From the NCBI GenBank assembly GCA_009760855.2, contig WPIO01000101.1:1168001-1232000 (forward strand): 64,000 nt of DNA. The letters run 5' to 3'. Shown here piece after piece: positions 60,728-64,000 of this stretch. Origin of the DNA: Cristatella mucedo. Lineage: Eukaryota; Bryozoa; Phylactolaemata; Cristatellidae. The notes below the pieces were generated by a model. It did not search any database. It was not told the DNA's origin and worked only from the letters and a program-made list of their open reading frames with translations. Both the position numbers and the translations under genes were made by a program. Position 1 is the stretch's first letter. The number at the start of each line of letters is the position of its first letter.

Positions 60728-61339
60728 TACAAAACTATAACTACTATACAAAACTATACTACACAAACTATACACACAAACACACAAACAGTCAACGACT
60801 TGCAATTTCAACACAATAAAGCACTCGATGTAAGGCAAGGATAAGCACTGGCAGAGGCACTCTCCTCAGCTAAAACCTGGAACTGCTGATCGACTTCATA
60901 ACTGCCCAATAGCAGAAAAGGGCAGCAGTCTTGGCAGAAGTGATGTAAAGCAAAACCAAATGCCAAAATATAGCTGAGGGCATGGACCAAACAAGGACTG
61001 ATTTTTTGAGTGGCTAATTCGTAGATGAAAGATATGAAGACATTAAGGTTTTAAGACTATATAGGCACGGCTCCTAGACAGAAGTTGCTATCGAAAGCAA
61101 TGTGCTGACATTGACCTTTGATGCAGAGACAACATCGCTTTTCTCGGATTCTGTGCACATCGGTTTTCGATGCACATTTTCTCTCAGGAACTCGCCAGTG
61201 AAACTCTCCCCAAGAGCATTTTTTCATACATCTTCATAGGCTACAGTGCATTTCGATTGTAATTGGAAGAAGTAAGTTTTTCAGAGATGTCTGCCCCCAT
61301 AGGATAAATCAAAACTGCTGCCACCCTGCATATTTAGTC

Positions 61340-61970
61340 TCAGGTCTTGCCCCTGCATCCTTAAAAAAAATGCTACTCGCTTTCAGCTACTCATTTAGAA
61401 GTTAGCACCAAACCAGGAGAACTTCAGTAATTTCTGCCCAGTCTCCCTACTGCTGCTCCTATCAACAACAACAGATCGAGCTTCGGCTAAACAAGCTAAA
61501 CTAACATCAAATCTAGCAAGCCTGTTCCAGTCAGGTTTGAGAGCAAATCACTCTGCTGATTCAGCATGGTTACGAGTGTGCAAACACCTTCCAAGAAAAG
61601 CCGACTTAAGTAGAGTCCCTTTTGCGAAATCTCTTGGCAGCGTTTGATACAGTTGATCACCAAGTGGTTCCTGAGCAGCTATAATATCGTAGGAGAATTA
61701 TTGGCACTGCAATGCAATGGTTTAAGTCCTATCTCAATTGGCGACTTCAGATAACTCACCCTTTGATAAATCTCAACGTTCCAGCACTTCGAATTCTCTT
61801 AACTCCCTTGCAGCATATATTGCTGATATTAGCACTTTAATGACAACAGTTTTTCTTAAATTGAACGACGTTAAAGCCAGCTAACAAGGTAGGTATGGGT
61901 AAAAAGCATTGCTCGGAAATAGGAAAGCCTAACCCTCAAAATGGGTTCGGCCAGCATATCTCCGATAGAG
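61340..61970 (+). mobile_element. CR1/L2-type LINE reverse-transcriptase fragment in PPIP5K intron
   Basis: The plus strand carries NFCPVSLLLLLSTT (near 61430; RT start, N-x-x-PVSLLP), AAFDTVDHQVVPEQL (near 61640) and GTAMQWFKSYLNWRLQ (near 61700), then ADISTLMTTVFLKLNDVKAS (near 61820) with frame changes. It lies in the PPIP5K intron between 60418 and 62105, antisense to the gene. Confidence 0.7.
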
Positions 61971-62104
61971 ACTGCACACAATCTTCGGCACACCTAGGCG
62001 ATGCACACACAGACGAGCAGTGCTTGCATCCGCATTCGTTGATTCGTTGCAGCTGCCTTGACACATGCTGAGCGCTGAGCAGTGGCGTCGCAGCGGCGGC
62101 TAAC

Positions 62105-62246
62105 CACGTTGTTGTGGATCGGACTTCAGTGCCTTTATTTTTTGCAGCAGCGCTCTCATGTATCCGTGCATATCCTGACAGCACTTGTAGGGATTTACAA
62201 CGAAATCCATGGCATTCTGAAGGGCAGCACTCTGGCACGGGTTTAA
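62105..62246 (-). CDS. PPIP5K: PPIP5K exon: NPYKCC helical segment
   Basis: The exon starts LNPCQSAALQNAMDFVVNPY, continues KCCQDMHGYMRALLQKIKAL and ends KSDPQQR. It aligns with the family segment that runs from L-T-P through NPxKxC to the E-D-P-K stretch before the QLYHSE motif. The acceptor is ACGTTGCAG. The donor is CGTG|GTTAGC. With this donor the join makes a GAT (Asp) codon and gives the same spacing as the human protein. A second GT three bases upstream (CAAC|GTGGTT) would also keep the frame and give His. The exon has 142 nt and leaves in phase 1. Confidence 0.85.
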
Positions 62247-62440
62247 CTGCAACGTGTACCGGAAAAGCATGCAGCCTGAGCATGCACTGTAGAAACGTGC
62301 TCTGCCACGTTGCCAACTCAAGAATTTCTACGAGGGCCGACTGCAATGCTACGAGCAGTAGCAGGAAGAGAGGAGCAGCAGCGAGAGGAACAGCTCGTCA
62401 CTGAGAGGGTCAGCACAGCACCGACCAGGCCAGTCCTTAC

Positions 62441-62507
62441 CCTCTCCCGGTCCTCGGCAGTGAAGTCTCGATTAGTGTTTACGATACCGGCGAGGAGGGC
62501 TTTTGCT
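62441..62507 (-). CDS. PPIP5K: PPIP5K exon: RDFTAED motif
   Basis: After one base that completes the previous codon, the exon reads AKALLAGIVNTNRDFTAEDR followed by ER. RDFTAED is diagnostic for animal PPIP5Ks. The acceptor is GTTTCATAG and the donor is GAGAGG|GTAAGG. The exon has 67 nt and enters in phase 2. The intron upstream of it (62508-63026) is 519 bp and is mostly a GA array, which is CT on the sense strand. Confidence 0.88.
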
Positions 62508-62599
62508 CTATGAAACACATTGAAACAATGCAAAAGTGCTCAAAGGCGCCACAACACCTACGTAGGCTGCACCTCTATGAGGCAGTGGGTCAACAGCAA

Positions 62600-62926
<327 letters not shown>

Positions 62927-63026
62927 GGCCACGTACATAAGCTAGAGCACAAGTAACAGAAAAGTGCAAAGACCACGAGGCTGACGGCAGAACGCTACTG
63001 CTGTTGCTGAGCGAGTGCTGTCTTAC

Positions 63027-63142
63027 TGCCGCTGCAGTGGCCTCGCTTCGTAGGCGTTGTCCAGAAGACCGTTGACATGCGAGCCACTCTTAACCATCTG
63101 TACCAGTATTGGAGTCAGCTCGCCTTCCAGTGCCAGCAGCCC
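63027..63142 (-). CDS. PPIP5K: PPIP5K exon: phosphatase-like domain, [11 protein letters not shown] motif
   Basis: The exon reads [20 protein letters not shown] and continues [17 protein letters not shown]. This is one of the most conserved stretches of the PPIP5K phosphatase-like domain (family pattern [18 protein letters not shown], then GLLD). The acceptor is TTGCCAG at 63143-63149, with a weak pyrimidine tract. The donor is CA|GTAAGA at 63026/63025. The exon has 116 nt, enters in phase 0 and leaves in phase 2, and it joins exactly to the next exon, giving the codon CA+A (Gln). The preceding exon, which should carry the Asp-Glu-Gly-Arg-Val segment, was looked for in 63143-64000 and not found. 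Confidence 0.9.
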
Positions 63143-63384
63143 CTGGCAACGATGAGGTCGAACTTTGGCTGCAGGCACAACACGGCCAAGCTGCCGCCGT
63201 GCAAGCTATGGCCGTGCAATCAGCTGCTCCTAGCCGGTCTTCCACTACTCCCTATAGAACACCGTCAGAAGGACTTGCCTTCGTAAGCAGCGCTCTCCCT
63301 CAACCAGCTTCTAGGTCTGTCTGCTTGTGTCTGTCCTACTTCTCTACACACACCAATGTGCAGGCACACGCACGAGCGCGCACG

Positions 63385-63426
<42 letters not shown>

Positions 63427-64000
63427 AGAGGCTTTCTCCCAATTTCTTTTGTTTTCTCCCTCACCTTCTGTGTCCAAAAGATTTCTCTCTCCCCCCTCTT
63501 TCTCCCCCTCTCTCTAATTTGTCCCCCTCTCCGTCCTCTCCTTTTCACTGCCTCTCTGTCTGTCTCTTCTCACCAGTCACAAACTAATTCACTAATGTAA
63601 TTCGATGACTGTGTGGGTCGAGCAAAAAATCAGTTGCTTGTCAGAAGCAACTAGTGCAAGGAAGAGACAACTTGATTATGTAAATCGCATAGAAAGAGAT
63701 TTAGTGCTCTGAGATTGCTATAGAAATGTCTTAATATTATTAATGCTATTACTCCGTTTAAGCTGAATAAATGTAACAGCATTTCGGCTGTTAAATTTAT
63801 CAAGCTTAATATAATATAATTCATTTTAGCTTACACGGCTACCGAGCACAAGAAAATGGACTAGGCAGAGAAGGCGCAAGGCCGGAGTGGATTCGACCAC
63901 AGACTGACATGCTCTAGCTAATGTCCCCCACCTTCGACCAGCTGGCTGATCTGAACGAGACTCTCTGCCGAGAGGATGGATGAACTTGCATGTGCTGCCG
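63143..64000 (-). other. PPIP5K intron at window edge
   Basis: Sequence upstream of the first visible exon. It holds a CA array, a CTC-rich tract and a LINE/SINE tail (63675-63750). The preceding exon was not found. Confidence 0.4.
63361..63426 (+). repeat. CA microsatellite
   Basis: CA repeat with a GCGCGCACGCACGCACAC start, in the PPIP5K intron at the right edge. It is followed by a CTC-rich stretch (63480-63560). Confidence 0.9.

Noticed and set aside
63841-64000. Upstream PPIP5K exon at the right edge
   Set aside because: Minus-strand frames here do not match the expected domain segment, and no suitable splice pair was seen.

Overview
This is a piece of an animal nuclear genome. It shows spliced genes with GT-AG introns from about 0.2 to 5 kb, tRNA-derived SINEs, CR1/L2-type LINE fragments, Tc1 and hAT DNA-transposon remnants, and very many dinucleotide microsatellites. 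Nothing bacterial, organellar or viral was recognised. The repeat content and the two genes fit a non-vertebrate metazoan, perhaps a mollusc or another aquatic invertebrate; the sequence alone does not settle the phylum.

Two real genes can be identified, both on the minus strand. (1) At 7432-7744 lies the first coding exon of a CDC42-binding kinase of the MRCK family (CDC42BPA/gek type). It has an in-frame upstream stop, a strong Kozak start and a clean splice donor. The kinase domain must lie further left; no second exon was found in 1-7431, so that stretch is treated as intron 1. (2) From 63142 down to at least 36094 lies the 3' half of a PPIP5K/Vip1 gene (diphosphoinositol pentakisphosphate kinase). 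Eleven exons were placed: 63142-63027, 62507-62441, 62246-62105, 60418-60192, 58299-58166, 53893-53779, 53568-53464, 48955-48791, 43555-43453, 38095-38018 and 36348-36094. All eleven join in a single reading frame. They encode the second half of the histidine-acid-phosphatase-like domain and the disordered C-terminal tail. The ATP-grasp kinase half lies beyond the right edge, and the last exon and stop codon were not found.

Layout: 1-7.4 kb, MRCK intron 1 with a LINE piece, SINEs and a LINE 3' end whose tail is tandemly repeated. 7.4-9.7 kb, MRCK exon and GC/CAG-rich upstream DNA. 9.7-18.1 kb, intergenic, with a degenerate LINE, a helix-turn-helix transposase-like remnant and GA/CT/CA arrays. 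18.3-25.8 kb, a block visibly rich in CpG, with CRE, ETS and E-box motifs, NF-Y boxes and a roughly 1.08-kb imperfect palindrome. 25.8-36 kb, repeats, SINEs, GA/CA arrays and a Tc1 fragment. 36-63.1 kb, PPIP5K, with its introns full of LINEs, SINEs and microsatellites, and one insertion that closely resembles the SPIN (Space Invaders) family of horizontally transferred hAT elements, complete with 8-bp target duplications. 63.2-64 kb, the next PPIP5K intron.

The most notable items are the SPIN-like element, the 1-kb palindrome in the CpG-rich block, the shared 3' tail of the LINE and one SINE family, and a possible internal promoter with a YY1 site in front of a PPIP5K tail exon. The two genes have no obvious functional link; they are neighbours on one strand. 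No gene cluster that could be called a new biological system was found.
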